DNA from: J054 sp965221985
Lineage (GTDB): Bacteria; Pseudomonadota; Gammaproteobacteria; Steroidobacterales; GCA-2729495
Length of the DNA stretch: 64,000 bases
NCBI GenBank assembly: GCA_965221985.1
Contig: OZ244928.1
Coordinates: 1,488,001 to 1,552,000, forward strand
Direction of reading: 5' to 3'
A program made the translations under genes and the position numbers. Shown here in pieces: positions 24,478 through 33,520 of this stretch (position 1 is its first letter; every line of letters begins with the position of its first letter). The notes below the pieces were generated by a model. The model had not been told where the DNA came from. It worked only from the letters and a program-made list of their open reading frames with translations, and did no database searches.

Positions 24478-25476
24478 ATGACCAGTGCTATAAGTCGACG
24501 TCAGCTATTGGCGGTTGGTGCAAGTCTAGCGGCCACCGCCAGTTTTCCCTCACGCCTACGCGCGGATATCGCTGATGTGCCGCGTAGCGAATTTGGTTTT
24601 GCATCAACGGCTGACGACGTGCTTGCCGGCTTAGATTTAGACGGACTGACGGCGATGATTACGGGGGTCAACTCGGGCATAGGTTTTGAAACCATGCGGA
24701 GTTTGGCTGCGCGCGGTGTGCATGTTATTGGCGCGGCGAGAACCCTGGAGAAGGCCGAGAAGGCTTGCGAGCAGGTAACAGGAAAAACGACGCCCGTGGC
24801 TTGTGAGTTGAGCGATTTCGCTAATGTTCGCGCTTGCGCCGACCAGGTGCGAAGTTTAGATCTGCCCTTGGATATTTTGATGTGCAACGCTGGGATTATG
24901 GCCTTGCCAAAACTCGAACAAGTCAATGGTTTGGAAAGGCAGTTTGTGGTGAATCACCTAGGGCACTATTTGCTAACACGGCGACTATTACCCCAGGTTG
25001 AAGCCGCCAAGGCTGGCCGAATTGTGACCGTCAGCAGTCTTGCTTATAAGAGCGCTCCGGCGGCGGGCATAGACTTTGAAAATTTGTCGGGGGAGCAGCA
25101 ATATCGGCCCTTCACGGCCTATGGGCAGTCTAAACTAGCGAATGCCTTGTTCGCCTTTGAGCTCGCGCGTCGATACTCAGGTACAGCCGTCACGGCCAAT
25201 ACCGTGCATCCGGGCATGGTGGCGACCAACCTAGGCCGCTACTTCATGAAGAAGCCGCGCGATCCCGATGCTCCGTTGCGGGATGGGTTTAAGGACTCGA
25301 ATCAAGGTGCCGCGACCCAGGTCTATGTCGCCACGCACCCAAATTTGGCGGGTATTAGTGGTTACTACTTTGAGGATTGCAATCCTGTCGCACCCACTGG
25401 ACCCCATATGGGAGATCAACAGTTGGCGCGTAAACTGTGGGAAGTTTCCGAAGAAATAACGCGGCAGTATCTCTAG
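24478..25476 (+). CDS. Tat-leader SDR
   Basis: ATG at 24478 is chosen because it starts a twin-arginine signal (SRRQLLAVGASLAATASFP); an in-frame codon 24 residues earlier does not. The Rossmann motif TGVNSGIG, CNAG in place of NNAG, and YGQSK (catalytic Tyr and Lys) follow; the C-terminal GYYFEDCNPVAPTGPHMGDQ is typical of the WW-domain oxidoreductase/retinol dehydrogenase-like SDRs. The 332-residue protein is a plausible periplasmic or Tat-anchored alcohol or ketone oxidoreductase. The next gene is a secreted-type hydrolase. Confidence 0.8.
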   Translation: MTSAISRRQLLAVGASLAATASFPSRLRADIADVPRSEFGFASTADDVLAGLDLDGLTAMITGVNSGIGFETMRSLAARGVHVIGAARTLEKAEKACEQVTGKTTPVACELSDFANVRACADQVRSLDLPLDILMCNAGIMALPKLEQVNGLERQFVVNHLGHYLLTRRLLPQVEAAKAGRIVTVSSLAYKSAPAAGIDFENLSGEQQYRPFTAYGQSKLANALFAFELARRYSGTAVTANTVHPGMVATNLGRYFMKKPRDPDAPLRDGFKDSNQGAATQVYVATHPNLAGISGYYFEDCNPVAPTGPHMGDQQLARKLWEVSEEITRQYL

Positions 25477-25576
25477 GCTAGACTGGCGAGTTCTGGACGG
25501 CTACCTATTTAGCGAAGTTTTGTTGCGCGCGCTGGCGCAGAGAAGAAGGATTGACCTTTAGCCGGGGGGAGCAATT

Positions 25577-26668
25577 ATGCATCGACTGCAACGTACAGAT
25601 TTACCACGCACAGAGTGTTTGAAATTGCGGCCACTTGGGTTGCTTTTTATATCCATTGTGTTCAATTCAGCGTATGCCGGTGCCCATATTGATCGCCCGC
25701 CGCCGGCCGAACCCTTAACGCCGGTTCCCACAACCATTAGTGAGAAGGCGCAGGACTTTTATCGGTCCTGGCGTCCACGCGGGGGCAATGGGGCGGATAT
25801 GCGTAACCCGAAAATTCTAAAGTTTACGCGAGACTTTTTGGGCAAGATGTTTTTGAAGAATGCCGAACGGGCTGGACTAGACTATGAACTCCAAGCCGCT
25901 GAACTGGATTCCGTTGAGGCCTATTGGTTGCGTCCGCCCAGTGTCATTGCAGGCCCGGCGCTGATTTATCTGCATGGTGGTGGCTATATTTTGGGCTCCG
26001 CGAAGACGAATCTCGTGCTGCCCGTTCGAGTCAGCGAAGCAGCCCAGATGCCGGTATTGAGTGTCGAATACCGGCTGGCGCCCGAGTACCCGTTTCCGGC
26101 TGGCTTGGATGACGCCGTGTCTGCCTATCAAGCATTGCTAAAGGCTGGTTACGATCCGAAAGGCATTGGTGTATTCGGCGACTCCGCCGGCGGCGGTTTG
26201 ACGCTAGCATTGGCTTTGCGGCTGCGCGAACTTGAATTGCCCCAGCCCGGTGCCCTGGTAGCTATCTCTCCATCGACCGATCGAACCCGTGCCGGTGATA
26301 CCCAGGCGACCTTGAGCGATTTTGATGTCGTGCTGGGTCCATTGCGGCCTGGTGAAGCGGACTTGTATGCCGGCGATGCACAACTTGATCATCCGCTGGT
26401 GTCTCCGGTGTATGCAGACTTGAGGGGCATCGCGCCCCTGCTCATTCAAGTGGGTACACGCGAACGTTTATTGAGCGATGCGATTCGCCTGGCGCGCAAC
26501 GCACGTCGGGACAAGGTGGATTGCACCCTCGATGTTTGGGAGGGTATGTGGCACGTATGGCAGGATCATCCAACTATACCCGAGGCCCAGCAAGCAACTC
26601 AGGAGATCGGCGAATTTTTCCGAGCGCGACTAGCCGATGGCGCATCGGAGGCGGTTGCCAAACACTAG
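25577..26668 (+). CDS. HSL-family alpha/beta hydrolase, exported
   Basis: A 363-residue esterase or lipase of the hormone-sensitive lipase family. The oxyanion motif HGGGY (about 133-137) precedes the nucleophile GDSAGG, the acidic residue sits near GTRERLLSDA, and the His in GMWHVWQDH. A hydrophobic stretch near residues 18-36 (LGLLFISIVFNSAYAGA) suggests a signal peptide. GGGGGAG lies upstream of the ATG. It probably hydrolyses esters or lactones generated by the neighbouring oxygenases. Confidence 0.85.
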   Translation: MHRLQRTDLPRTECLKLRPLGLLFISIVFNSAYAGAHIDRPPPAEPLTPVPTTISEKAQDFYRSWRPRGGNGADMRNPKILKFTRDFLGKMFLKNAERAGLDYELQAAELDSVEAYWLRPPSVIAGPALIYLHGGGYILGSAKTNLVLPVRVSEAAQMPVLSVEYRLAPEYPFPAGLDDAVSAYQALLKAGYDPKGIGVFGDSAGGGLTLALALRLRELELPQPGALVAISPSTDRTRAGDTQATLSDFDVVLGPLRPGEADLYAGDAQLDHPLVSPVYADLRGIAPLLIQVGTRERLLSDAIRLARNARRDKVDCTLDVWEGMWHVWQDHPTIPEAQQATQEIGEFFRARLADGASEAVAKH

Positions 26669-26893
26669 CGGCGACTCGCCACGCGCCGGTAATCCGATAA
26701 GGCGACTGGGGGCTGAGATTCGCGCAACGAGAAATTTGGGTAAGTTTCTTGACAATTTGCTTCCGTATCCCGAGAAACTTCCCGCCTGCCGCTTTGCGTC
26801 TTCGAACGGTTTGTAGGACAGCAATATTGGGTTCTTTCCATGACCACAGAGAGGTGTCACCCGTCCTAGTTTATTTTCGCTTTGGGCAGGTAC

Positions 26894-27730
26894 ATGGACA
26901 ATCAAAGCATGAGTAGTAGCGAAGTAAACGGCGATTCGGCAGTTCTTAATATTCTAGCTTTCATTGGCTCTCCGCGAAACGAAGAGAGCTGGACTTACAA
27001 GATACTGCGGCAGTTAGAGTCGCGCATGCAGGAAATTACGCCGACGAATTTTGAATATATATTTATTCAGCGTCTCGCGGTGCCATTTTGCGACGGCTGT
27101 TTGTCTTGCGTCAGGGTTGGTGAGTCGGCCTGCCCCGAGTATGAAAAAATCGGCCCAATCGCGGAAAAAATGAACGCCGCCGATGGGCTAATTTTGTCGG
27201 CCCCGGTTCACACTTTTGCGGTAACTGGTTTGATGAAGAACTTTGTGGAGTACTTCATGTACAAACGCAACCGGCCAAGTTTTTTCGGCAAGAAGGCGGT
27301 CGTTACGGCGACGGCATCGGGCGGTGGCCACAAAGAGGTTTTAGATTTCTTGGAGGGTACGGCCTCGGCTTGGGGTTGCGATGTTGTGAGTCGCTTAGGT
27401 ATTTCTTCGCAGCAGATGGAGAAGTCAGCTTACCTGGACAAGGTTCGTGATTGTATTGACGATGTTGCCAACACTTTCATCCTGCAAATTCGGCAGGGAG
27501 AGTTGGGCTCCCCGAAATTCAACGCCCTGATGAATTTCCGTGCGATGCAAAACATGACGCGGCGGCAAAAGAATTCCGTAAATTACACCTACTGGGCAGA
27601 GCGGAACTGGCTCGATGCCGAATATTATACCGACGTACCCATTAACCCGTGGGCGCGCATGATGGCGGGCTACATCGCCGGCAAGATGCGCAAATCCATT
27701 CGGCGAGGGAATGCCAAACCCGTTCGTTGA
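26894..27730 (+). CDS. NADPH-dependent FMN reductase / iron-sulfur flavoprotein-like
   Basis: The flavodoxin-like fold starts with LAFIGSPRNEESWTY (FMN phosphate loop), and a Cys cluster CDGCLSCVRVGESAC (CX2CX2CX7C) matches the compact cluster motif of iron-sulfur flavoproteins, although simpler FMN reductases share part of it. LILSAPVHTFAVTGLMKNFVEY is the characteristic next segment. At 278 residues it has a C-terminal extension (about 190-278) rich in Arg, Met and Trp. It is likely to supply reduced flavin or electrons to the adjacent Rieske oxygenase (27875) or the LLM enzyme. Confidence 0.75.
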   Translation: MDNQSMSSSEVNGDSAVLNILAFIGSPRNEESWTYKILRQLESRMQEITPTNFEYIFIQRLAVPFCDGCLSCVRVGESACPEYEKIGPIAEKMNAADGLILSAPVHTFAVTGLMKNFVEYFMYKRNRPSFFGKKAVVTATASGGGHKEVLDFLEGTASAWGCDVVSRLGISSQQMEKSAYLDKVRDCIDDVANTFILQIRQGELGSPKFNALMNFRAMQNMTRRQKNSVNYTYWAERNWLDAEYYTDVPINPWARMMAGYIAGKMRKSIRRGNAKPVR

Positions 27731-27874
27731 AGCTAGATCGACCACTCTGTGGCCGCAAGACGCCGGTACAGCTTGTGATACGCATTTTCCCCAATCCGAT
27801 GCTGGGCGGTAAGCGTATTATTCTGTTGTAGCTTCTCTAGATTGTACTTGTCAGAACACCGACGGAATAAAATC

Positions 27875-29023
27875 ATGTACATCAATTTTTGGTATCCCAT
27901 TGCCCGTGCCGACGAATTGGTCAAAGACAAATCCATGCGCGTGGAACTACTAGGTTTGCCGTTTGTGGCATTTCGTGATGAGTCGGGTGCGGCCCACGTC
28001 TTGTCGGACACTTGTATTCATCGCGGCGGTTCCCTATCCGCCGGGCTGGTGAAGGGCGATTGCGTTGTTTGCCCTTACCATGGTTGGGAATTCGACGGTG
28101 CCGGGTCGTGCACGAAAGTACCCTCACTGGCTGGACAAAAAGTTCCGCCGCGCGCCAAGGTCGATAGCTACCCCGTTCAAGAGAAGTATGGAATCGTGTT
28201 TGCCTTCCTCGGTGATTTGCCCGAAGAAGAGCGTCCGCCCCTCTACGATATCGACGAGTACGATGGTGGCGAGTGGAAAGCGCAGTTGTATGTGATCGAC
28301 CTGAAAGCCTACTACGAGCGTTCCATGGAAAACGGCATGGACCCCATTCACAACGAGTTCGTGCATCCCATGCAGGGCGCGCCGCTGATGTCCGCGGAAC
28401 GCCAACGCAGTCCGGTACCCATGGAAGACATTCCCTGGGGTAGTAAATTTTATGTGCCCTTCGGCGACAAACTCGATGCCGAAACGGAGTTGAATGACTC
28501 GAAGACTGGTGATCGTATCGGCGCGGCGGGATCTTGGTTTCAGGGTCCCAACCAGCTAGTGACCTGGATTGATCTAACCGCGACTAACTCCTTCCACCAG
28601 TATCTGTTTGAGGCGCCAGTGGACGATGCCAGCACGCGAATTTTCTTCGTGAACATGCGTAACTGGTTAATGGAAGATCAACACGATCAGCGCATCGAGG
28701 ATGTGACTTTGCAGATCGTCCATGAGGACGTGGCGATACTGGAACGTCTATCACCCGTGCGGACGCCGAACAGCAATATTAAGGAAACTTTGGTGCCCGG
28801 TGATTCGGCCGTCGTGCGCTATCGTGAACTCCTGAAGGAATGGGACGCCAAGGGTTGGCGTATTGACTATAAGAAGCTGCAGGAAACCAAGGGAGACATC
28901 GCCTACGCGATTCCCTCACCGGCACGCAGAACGTCGGGTAACTGGGTGCTGGACCCCGTGCCGCTGGTTGAAGGGGAGGCGGCTGCCCAGCGAATCGCGG
29001 CGCGAGAGGCGAAGAGCGCCTAG
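27875..29023 (+). CDS. Rieske [2Fe-2S] oxygenase, large subunit (copy 2)
   Basis: A 382-residue paralogue of the 18262-19371 protein. The start at 27875 gives the shared opening YINFWYPIARADELV. The Rieske ligands are CIHRG (Cys47, His49) and CPYHGW (Cys66, His69); the iron-binding segment is MENGMDPIHNEFVHP. The C-terminal PSPARRTSGNWVLDPVPLVE is longer than in copy 1. It follows the flavoprotein gene by 144 bp, so that protein may act as its reductase; no ferredoxin gene is adjacent. The length is near that of the KshA/vanillate-demethylase-type family. Confidence 0.9.
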   Translation: MYINFWYPIARADELVKDKSMRVELLGLPFVAFRDESGAAHVLSDTCIHRGGSLSAGLVKGDCVVCPYHGWEFDGAGSCTKVPSLAGQKVPPRAKVDSYPVQEKYGIVFAFLGDLPEEERPPLYDIDEYDGGEWKAQLYVIDLKAYYERSMENGMDPIHNEFVHPMQGAPLMSAERQRSPVPMEDIPWGSKFYVPFGDKLDAETELNDSKTGDRIGAAGSWFQGPNQLVTWIDLTATNSFHQYLFEAPVDDASTRIFFVNMRNWLMEDQHDQRIEDVTLQIVHEDVAILERLSPVRTPNSNIKETLVPGDSAVVRYRELLKEWDAKGWRIDYKKLQETKGDIAYAIPSPARRTSGNWVLDPVPLVEGEAAAQRIAAREAKSA

Positions 29024-29103
29024 GAAAAACAGTGGACGAATTGCAGATGGAGTCGATGCAGCCGCTCCTATCCGCAACCCCGAAAAACAAGATAAGCGTA
29101 GGG

Positions 29104-29180
29104 CTGGTAAGCGATGATTGTATGGAGGGAGTAAAGCGGACCGAAGGGAGCCATCCCGGAATACAATCATCGCTTACCAG
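29104..29180. repeat. Stem-loop element 1: 20-bp perfect arms, 37-nt conserved loop
   Basis: Arms at 29104-29123 and 29161-29180 are exact reverse complements (CTGGTAAGCGATGATTGTAT) around a 37-nt loop at 29124-29160. The loop is identical, except for one base, to the loop of the element at 33377-33459, but the arms differ at about seven positions and stay perfectly paired. The only shared arm sequence is the innermost ATTGTAT. A conserved ~29-nt block follows at 29179-29208. Confidence 0.8.
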
Positions 29181-29331
29181 GCCGAATCAGTGGGCGCATG
29201 GCGTGAAAAGCCAATTAAAGCGTGACGCGCGAAGAATGCCAATAAAAAGCAAGTCGAAAATGGAACCTCAGCAGCGCTTGAAATAATGGCTCAGTCGGCT
29301 ACCAGACCGAACCCCTGGGCTCATACCGTAA
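29179..29331 (+). repeat. Two copies of a ~29-nt block linked to the stem-loop element
   Basis: The block beginning AGGCCGAATCAGTGGGC (29179-29207) resembles a second copy, AGACCGAACCCCTGGGCTC, at 29303-29331; a third follows element 2 at about 33344-33376 (minus strand). It always lies on the same side of the hairpin in element 1 and element 2. The copy at 29303 has no intact hairpin in front of it, so it may be a decayed third element. Confidence 0.5.
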
Positions 29332-29371
29332 ATAGCAGAAACAAATAAGAGTAGGTATCCTCAGCTAAGGA

Positions 29372-30391
29372 ATGAATAGAACGCAAGAAATATTTCCATA
29401 CCGGCACTGGTGGGGCCTACTTGCCTGTGCCGTGTTCATGGGTCTAATTCTGCTGTTCGCGCCCTATAGCGCCAACATACAGTTTGCTCCGGATCAGGGG
29501 GATTGGTGGTACTACTGGCAACGTCAAGACGCGACGTTTTGGTCGCGCGCATCGGCCTGGGTGCCCTACGCGATCCATCAACTTGCCATTTGGTTTCTCA
29601 TTGCACGCGCGCGTGATCTAAGGCCGCGCTACATTCTCGGTTTGCATCCCTTCAATCTACTGGCCTTGGCTGTAAATGGCGGCTTTGTGTTGTTGCATAT
29701 CGCGCAGACCAAGATTTTTTACGATGGTCTGGCCCAGGACGTTCATGAAGCCACATCCATGATGTCCGTGGTGTTGATGTTGATATTGATTCTGCTGATG
29801 GAGAATCAGCGCCGGGGCTTGTTCTTCGGAAGAGCCATTAAGGCTTTGCACGGTCCCGGCGATGTAGTGCGCCGCTATCATGGCTACTATTTTTCGTGGG
29901 CGATTATCTATACCTTCTGGTATCACCCGGTCGAAGTAACTCAAGGACATCTAGCGGGCTTCGCTTACATGAGTTTGCTGCTGTTGCAGGGCAGTTTATT
30001 TTTTACGCGTTATCACACGAATCGTTGGTGGACGGTATTTCTAGAAACTCTATTCGTGATTCACGGTGCAATCGTCGCCTATACCATCATGATAGATGGC
30101 CAGGGTGGCCCATGGCATATGTTTTTGTTTGGTGGCGTAGCCGTGTTCTTGATTACTCAATTGCATGGACTGGGCTTGACGACGCGCGGTAAGTTGCTCG
30201 TCGCAGCACCGCTTGTGAGTGGCATGGGGATTTTTTACCTGGCCGCGCCGGAACATTTATTGGGCCTGGGTCGTCTGCCCTTAATCATGTACTGCGGCAC
30301 GCTTGTCATAGCGGTGCTTGTATGGTTGCTGGCTCGATTTGGCGATTTGCTGGTGCATGCCGATCAGCGCGTCAGCATCGACGTGCCGTAA
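29372..30391 (+). CDS. Polytopic membrane protein of unknown function
   Basis: A 339-residue protein with about nine or ten hydrophobic helices, including LLACAVFMGLILLFAPYSA near the N-terminus and LIMYCGTLVIAVLVWLLARF near the end. Several His residues lie in or beside helices (HQLAIW, HPFNLL, LLHIAQ, YHPVE, QGGPWHMFLFGG), a pattern seen in haem- or metal-containing membrane proteins, but no named motif is clear. It is 39 bp before the small CxxC protein in the same direction, so they may be co-transcribed. Confidence 0.65.
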   Translation: MNRTQEIFPYRHWWGLLACAVFMGLILLFAPYSANIQFAPDQGDWWYYWQRQDATFWSRASAWVPYAIHQLAIWFLIARARDLRPRYILGLHPFNLLALAVNGGFVLLHIAQTKIFYDGLAQDVHEATSMMSVVLMLILILLMENQRRGLFFGRAIKALHGPGDVVRRYHGYYFSWAIIYTFWYHPVEVTQGHLAGFAYMSLLLLQGSLFFTRYHTNRWWTVFLETLFVIHGAIVAYTIMIDGQGGPWHMFLFGGVAVFLITQLHGLGLTTRGKLLVAAPLVSGMGIFYLAAPEHLLGLGRLPLIMYCGTLVIAVLVWLLARFGDLLVHADQRVSIDVP

Positions 30392-30430
30392 TTGAAATAA
30401 TGGGCCTCGCACGCACCTGAAGCCTAGACC

Positions 30431-30739
30431 ATGAGCGCAGACTTAGTGTGTTATCGCTGCGGTAGCTCCCTCGGGGAATTGTCCCTGCCTTGGGGGCGCC
30501 ATGATGAATGTCCCCAGTGTCGTGTTTCGATTCGGGTTTGCCGAATATGCCAGTATTTTGATACGACGGTCGTGGATCAGTGCACCGAAGACGATGCCGA
30601 AGCGGTGCGGGAAAAAACCCAAGCGAATTTTTGCGAATACTTTAAACCAAGAGTCAATGCTTACGACGAGGCTGGTAGCAAAGCGGAGCAGCAGGCGAGA
30701 GACCAGTTAGCGGATCTGTTCGGCGATGGTGGCGACTAA
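30431..30739 (+). CDS. Small zinc-binding CxxC protein
   Basis: A 102-residue protein with Cys residues in pairs: CYRC, CPQC and CRIC within the first 45 residues, then isolated Cys in DQCTED and NFCEYF. The first two pairs look like a zinc ribbon; the last Cys set could hold a second metal. The acidic C-terminus has no recognised domain. Such proteins are usually annotated as hypothetical. Confidence 0.65.
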   Translation: MSADLVCYRCGSSLGELSLPWGRHDECPQCRVSIRVCRICQYFDTTVVDQCTEDDAEAVREKTQANFCEYFKPRVNAYDEAGSKAEQQARDQLADLFGDGGD

Positions 30740-30837
30740 CATTTGGTAGCTCTAGACCAAATTTACCAAACTCCGCGAGAAACTGGATTTACACCTACGC
30801 CCGCCATGTGGCTCCCGTCTCAAGAGCTATTGCGAAT

Positions 30838-31569
30838 CTAATCGTGGAACTCGGCAAAAAACTTCGCTGTCGCGAGATTGGCTCGGTCGATTTGCTCATC
30901 CGGACCGAGATCGCCTTCCGCATCGAAAAATTGATGGGAGTATAGGGCGAAATCTTGATGATTCGCGCCGCGAACCGTGACATGTTGAGTGCCTGCAGGC
31001 AATCGGGTTTTTGTGCTTGCGTAGCGTTCCGGCCCAAGCAAACCGTCTTTATCGCCCCATAGGAACAGAATGGGCAAAGATAGATCGGTGAAATCCGCAG
31101 GCATGGCGGCGGCCCAAAGAGCGGCGGCGCGGAATCGGTCTGGCAGCCGACGAATTACGCTTAGGCTTGCCATACCGCCCATGGAATGGCCGATGGCATA
31201 CCAATCCGCGATGTCGGATTGCGAGATCCGACGGGCCGCTTTATCAATGGCGGCAATGCTCATGCGATTGATGCCGTAGGGCAAGTAGACGCTATAACCT
31301 TGCTCGGCGAAGTAGGCGGCAGTTTTGGTATAGCTGCGGGGTTTGATTACCGCGCCGTGCATGATGAGCAGCCCACGGCCGTTGGCGATATTTGGCTCTA
31401 AGAACAAGCCGCCATCTCGCTCCTCCTTGAACGTGAATCCGGGCTTGTCAAGATATTGAGCCGTTTCCGGGAGCGGAAGGCCGTCAATTCGATAGTAGAT
31501 CGTCATCAATGCGGCAATGACGACACAGAAAAATAATAGGGACCAGCCGATTTTTTTTAGCATGGGCAT
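30838..31569 (-). CDS. Alpha/beta hydrolase with N-terminal membrane anchor
   Basis: A 243-residue protein. The first ~28 residues are a signal anchor (IGWSLLFFCVVIAALMTIYY). The oxyanion region is LLIMHGAVIKPRSY and the nucleophile GHSMGG; ILFLWGDKDGLL carries the Asp and GANHQDF the His. It belongs to the alpha/beta hydrolase_5 group, like the 34331-35161 protein. The substrate is unknown; the active site faces the periplasm if the anchor is uncleaved. It is divergent from the NmrA-like gene. Confidence 0.8.
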   Translation of the reverse strand: MPMLKKIGWSLLFFCVVIAALMTIYYRIDGLPLPETAQYLDKPGFTFKEERDGGLFLEPNIANGRGLLIMHGAVIKPRSYTKTAAYFAEQGYSVYLPYGINRMSIAAIDKAARRISQSDIADWYAIGHSMGGMASLSVIRRLPDRFRAAALWAAAMPADFTDLSLPILFLWGDKDGLLGPERYASTKTRLPAGTQHVTVRGANHQDFALYSHQFFDAEGDLGPDEQIDRANLATAKFFAEFHD

Positions 31570-31615
31570 GCTCCTTGATAGACTAGCTGATTGAACAACC
31601 GATTGGACACTATAG

Positions 31616-32509
31616 ATGACAATTGCTGTAACCGCCGCCTCCGGCCGATTGGGTCATGCCTTGTTGGAAAAATTGGCACGCGCGTCCGGATCGAGTCCCA
31701 TTGTTGCCATTGCGCGGGTGCCAGAAAAAATTACGACTCCCGGCATTTCGCGTCGCAGTGCCGACTACACCGACTTGACCAGCCTAGTGGCCGCGTTTGC
31801 GGGGGTCGATACGGCTATCATGATTTCCGCTCCCGTCACCATCGGCACGGACCGCGTGGCCATGCATCGCAATGTCATTCAGGCGGCCAAGCAGGCAGGT
31901 GTGCGGAAGATGATATACACCAGCGTCATCGGCAACGGTGGCGAGACCGAGACCCTGTTCGGGGCTACCCAGGCGGTTAATCGTCAGGCTGAGCATGATC
32001 TTCAAGAAGCTGGCCTCGAATGGATCGTCGCCCGCAACGGTTTATATTTGGAACTGGATCTGGGGCACATCATGCTGGCGAATACCCGCGATGGGGTATA
32101 CCGCAACAACGGGGGCGAGGGCCGTTGCGGCTACATCAGTATTGATGAAATCGCCGAAGCGACGGCCAACTTAGCCTTGGATGAACAGTGTAACGGAGAG
32201 ACGCTGAACATCATTAGCGAAGTCTGCACGCAGGCGGAACTGGTTGCATGGGCAAATGAGGTATTCAATCTAAACGTGCGCTATGAAGCCATCAGCACTG
32301 AAGAAAATATTGCTAGATTCATGCGTGACGAACGGATTGCTGCCCGCGGTGAAGAAGTGGCCCGGATGTTAAGCGGTTGTTTCGAGTGTATTGCGGCCGG
32401 TGCTTTTGATGTAAGGCCCGATTTCGAGCGCGCAGCCGGTCGTCCGGCGAAGTCAATTCGGCAGCAAATGGAAGAGTATCGTGGACGAATGAACGCTGAG
32501 GAAAGTTAG
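31616..32509 (+). CDS. NmrA/QorB-like NAD(P)-binding protein
   Basis: A 297-residue atypical SDR with the Rossmann loop TAASGRLG near residue 6 and the segments VVAAFAGVDTAIMISAP-type, GVRKMIYTSVIG and WIVARNGLYLE typical of NmrA/quinone-oxidoreductase-2 proteins. It lacks the classical YxxxK pair, so it may be a redox sensor or a quinone or azo reductase. It is 2 bp before the rhodanese gene, so the two should be co-transcribed. Confidence 0.8.
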   Translation: MTIAVTAASGRLGHALLEKLARASGSSPIVAIARVPEKITTPGISRRSADYTDLTSLVAAFAGVDTAIMISAPVTIGTDRVAMHRNVIQAAKQAGVRKMIYTSVIGNGGETETLFGATQAVNRQAEHDLQEAGLEWIVARNGLYLELDLGHIMLANTRDGVYRNNGGEGRCGYISIDEIAEATANLALDEQCNGETLNIISEVCTQAELVAWANEVFNLNVRYEAISTEENIARFMRDERIAARGEEVARMLSGCFECIAAGAFDVRPDFERAAGRPAKSIRQQMEEYRGRMNAEES

Positions 32510-32511
32510 CC

Positions 32512-32967
32512 ATGGCGAAGAAACCAAACTTCAAAATGCCCGACGGGGAATACGGCGGTGACGTTTCGGCAAAAGATGCTTGGGCCGACTTGGCGTCGAA
32601 CCCGGAGGCCCTGTTCGTCGATGTGCGAACCGACATTGAATTGCAATTGATTGGTGAGCCTGATTTTTCCAGTATTGACCGGGAGCCGCTGAAATTGCCG
32701 TGGGTTACTCGTGACGGGCCAAATCCCAATTTTGTATCGGAACTCGAGTCTGCGTTGAAGGCCCGGAATGTTGCTAAAGATGCTCCAATTTATTTCATGT
32801 GCCAGTCTGGCGGCCGGTCGAAGATTGCAGCTATGCAATGCACGGAGTTGGGTTATTCACGGGCACTCAACATTGCCGAAGGCTTTGAAGGTGCGCTCGA
32901 CGAAAATAAGCATCGCAACAGCGTCGATGGCTGGAAGGTTTCCGGTTTACCCTGGACTCAATCCTAA
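32512..32967 (+). CDS. Rhodanese-domain protein
   Basis: A 151-residue single-domain rhodanese. 'LFVDVRTDIELQLIGEPD' is the N-terminal strand and CQSGGRS carries the catalytic Cys in a six-residue loop. The C-terminal 'GYSRALNIAEGFEGALDENK' is typical of RHOD_Pspe-like enzymes that move sulfane sulfur. It is cytoplasmic. It lies between the NmrA-like and DUF2288 genes with 2-bp and 0-bp gaps, one transcript. Confidence 0.85.
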   Translation: MAKKPNFKMPDGEYGGDVSAKDAWADLASNPEALFVDVRTDIELQLIGEPDFSSIDREPLKLPWVTRDGPNPNFVSELESALKARNVAKDAPIYFMCQSGGRSKIAAMQCTELGYSRALNIAEGFEGALDENKHRNSVDGWKVSGLPWTQS

Positions 32968-33273
32968 GTGACTGAGGAAGCGCTCGACCGGCAGAAGATC
33001 GCTGCTGAAATGGGCGAGATAGCTTGGTCGTCCTTGCAGCGGTTTTTCGCATCGGGGAACACGATTGCCGTGGCTGAAGAATTGGACTTGCTGGAGGTGG
33101 CTTATCAATGTGCAGTAGATAACAGCGATCAGTTTCGTGATTGGACTTCGCGAGGCTGGATTGCTGCGGTCAGTGATGACCAAGCTCGGGAGTGGTTGGC
33201 GGCTAATGCTTTGATGCGCGCGGTTGTGGTGAAGCCTTGGGTGTTGGTGCAGCCGGTTTTGCTCAAGCAGTAA
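32968..33273 (+). CDS. DUF2288 protein
   Basis: A 101-residue protein starting with GTG directly after the rhodanese stop. The pattern EIAWSSLQRFFASGNTIAV, EELDLLEVA, W-x-G and AVVVKPWVLVQPV is the whole DUF2288 domain, a family found mainly in proteobacteria and cyanobacteria with no known function. The family supports a gammaproteobacterial source. It ends the NmrA-rhodanese-DUF2288 operon, immediately before the stem-loop and direct-repeat region. Confidence 0.8.
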   Translation: MTEEALDRQKIAAEMGEIAWSSLQRFFASGNTIAVAEELDLLEVAYQCAVDNSDQFRDWTSRGWIAAVSDDQAREWLAANALMRAVVVKPWVLVQPVLLKQ

Positions 33274-33376
33274 GAGTCGGGGGGTTTTCACGGCTTGATA
33301 TCGATACCTATATTGTTTTGCGGTCTTAGTGCTGGTTCGTATCGCCTGTTGGTTTACGGTATGTGCCCCGGGGTTC

Positions 33377-33459
33377 GGTCTGACGGCCGGTAATTGTATT
33401 CCGGGATGGCTCCCTACGGTCCGCTTTACTCCCTCCATACAATTACCGGCCGTCAGACC
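33377..33459. repeat. Stem-loop element 2: 23-bp perfect arms, 37-nt conserved loop
   Basis: Arms at 33377-33399 and 33437-33459 are perfectly complementary (outer part GGTCTGACGGCCGG, inner AATTGTAT) around a 37-nt loop at 33400-33436. This loop is the reverse complement of the element 1 loop with a single base change, so the element is inserted in the opposite orientation. Two rounds of compensatory change in the arms imply that pairing, not sequence, is conserved. Confidence 0.8.
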
Positions 33460-33520
33460 TTGGCTTTTCCTGGTTGCAAGGGTTTCGTTCGGGGAAGCGA
33501 ACGAAATTTGGTGCCCGCGA

